From NCBI GenBank assembly GCA_035581425.1, contig DATJVP010000138.1, positions 1 through 13,189 on the forward strand: 13,189 nt of DNA, given 5' to 3'. Both the position numbers and the translations under genes were made by a program. The notes under the pieces were generated by a model that saw only the letters and a list, made by a program, of their open reading frames with translations, had not been told where the DNA came from and ran no database searches. Below, piece by piece: positions 13,108 to 13,189 of the stretch; the stretch's first letter is position 1, and each line of letters starts with the position of its first letter. The DNA is from DASZHJ01 sp035581425 (GTDB lineage Bacteria; Pseudomonadota; Alphaproteobacteria; ATCC43930; CGMCC-115725).

Positions 13108-13189
13108 ATGAAACGGCTAATTGCACTGGCCGCGGCGCTCATTCCGCTTGCGGCGGCTCATGCCCAGACCGCACACGATGCGAGCGCCA
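13108..13189 (+). CDS. Exported protein, N-terminal fragment (runs off window)
   Basis: The 27 visible codons encode a clean signal peptide: MKRLIALAAALIPLAAAHAQ, with a Lys-Arg start, a hydrophobic core and a probable cleavage site AHA/QT. Mature sequence begins QTAHDASA and then the window ends. AGAGGGAAG (13091-13099) lies 8 bases before the ATG and is a strong ribosome binding site. The frame is open to the right edge. The protein is probably periplasmic or outer-membrane. Its family cannot be told from this fragment. It is divergent from the thioesterase gene. Confidence 0.75.
   Translation, partial: MKRLIALAAALIPLAAAHAQTAHDASA

Noticed and set aside
1..13189. Mobile element, prophage, CRISPR array or defence island
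   Set aside because: No transposase, integrase, phage gene, spaced repeat array or toxin-antitoxin pair was seen, and gene content and base use look like ordinary chromosome.

Overview
The window is a gene-dense, high-GC stretch of bacterial chromosome. Codons strongly favour G or C at the third position. The pyrE variant, the DUF1028 protein, the DUF1989 protein and the peptide-transporter style suggest an alphaproteobacterium, perhaps of the Hyphomicrobiales or Rhodospirillales. That placement is inferred from remembered protein style, not from a marker gene or a search. No rRNA, tRNA, CRISPR array, insertion sequence, integrase or phage gene was seen, and no gene-free stretch exceeds about 140 bases.

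Region 1 (1-8284, all + strand) reads as a peptide-scavenging module. It holds the C-terminal part of a gamma-glutamyltransferase, a secreted PEBP/YbhB-type protein, a DUF1028 protein (probable Ntn-hydrolase relative), and a complete oligopeptide-type ABC importer. The importer order is ATPase, ATPase, substrate-binding protein, permease, permease. This matches the glutathione importer gsiABCD more than the dpp or opp operons, and an Ntn-type hydrolase precedes it as iaaA precedes gsi in E. coli. The likely joint job is uptake and cleavage of gamma-glutamyl compounds or other short peptides; the substrate is inference. An extended -10 candidate lies just before the binding-protein gene, and a strong hairpin follows it. 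Together these could raise binding-protein output above that of the permeases.

Region 2 (8295-11006, all - strand) contains pyrE, a DedA-family membrane protein, a small exported protein of unknown function, and a DUF1989 protein. They are spaced 20-43 bases apart and could be one transcript. It converges on the transporter operon with a 10-base gap.

Region 3 (11144-12553, + strand) holds a crotonase-fold enzyme that lacks one of the two usual hydratase glutamates, directly abutted by a PPOX-type FMN flavoprotein. This pair ends in a 7-base tail-to-tail overlap with a PaaI-type hotdog thioesterase on the - strand (12547-12972).

Region 4 (12973-13189) is a divergent promoter region followed by the start of an exported protein that runs off the window.

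Most of the window is ordinary metabolism and transport. The points worth a second look are the DUF1028 / gamma-glutamyltransferase / gsi-like importer set, the stand-alone DUF1989 gene, the altered crotonase active site and the hairpin inside the transporter operon. I found no evidence of a clearly new defence or mobile system.
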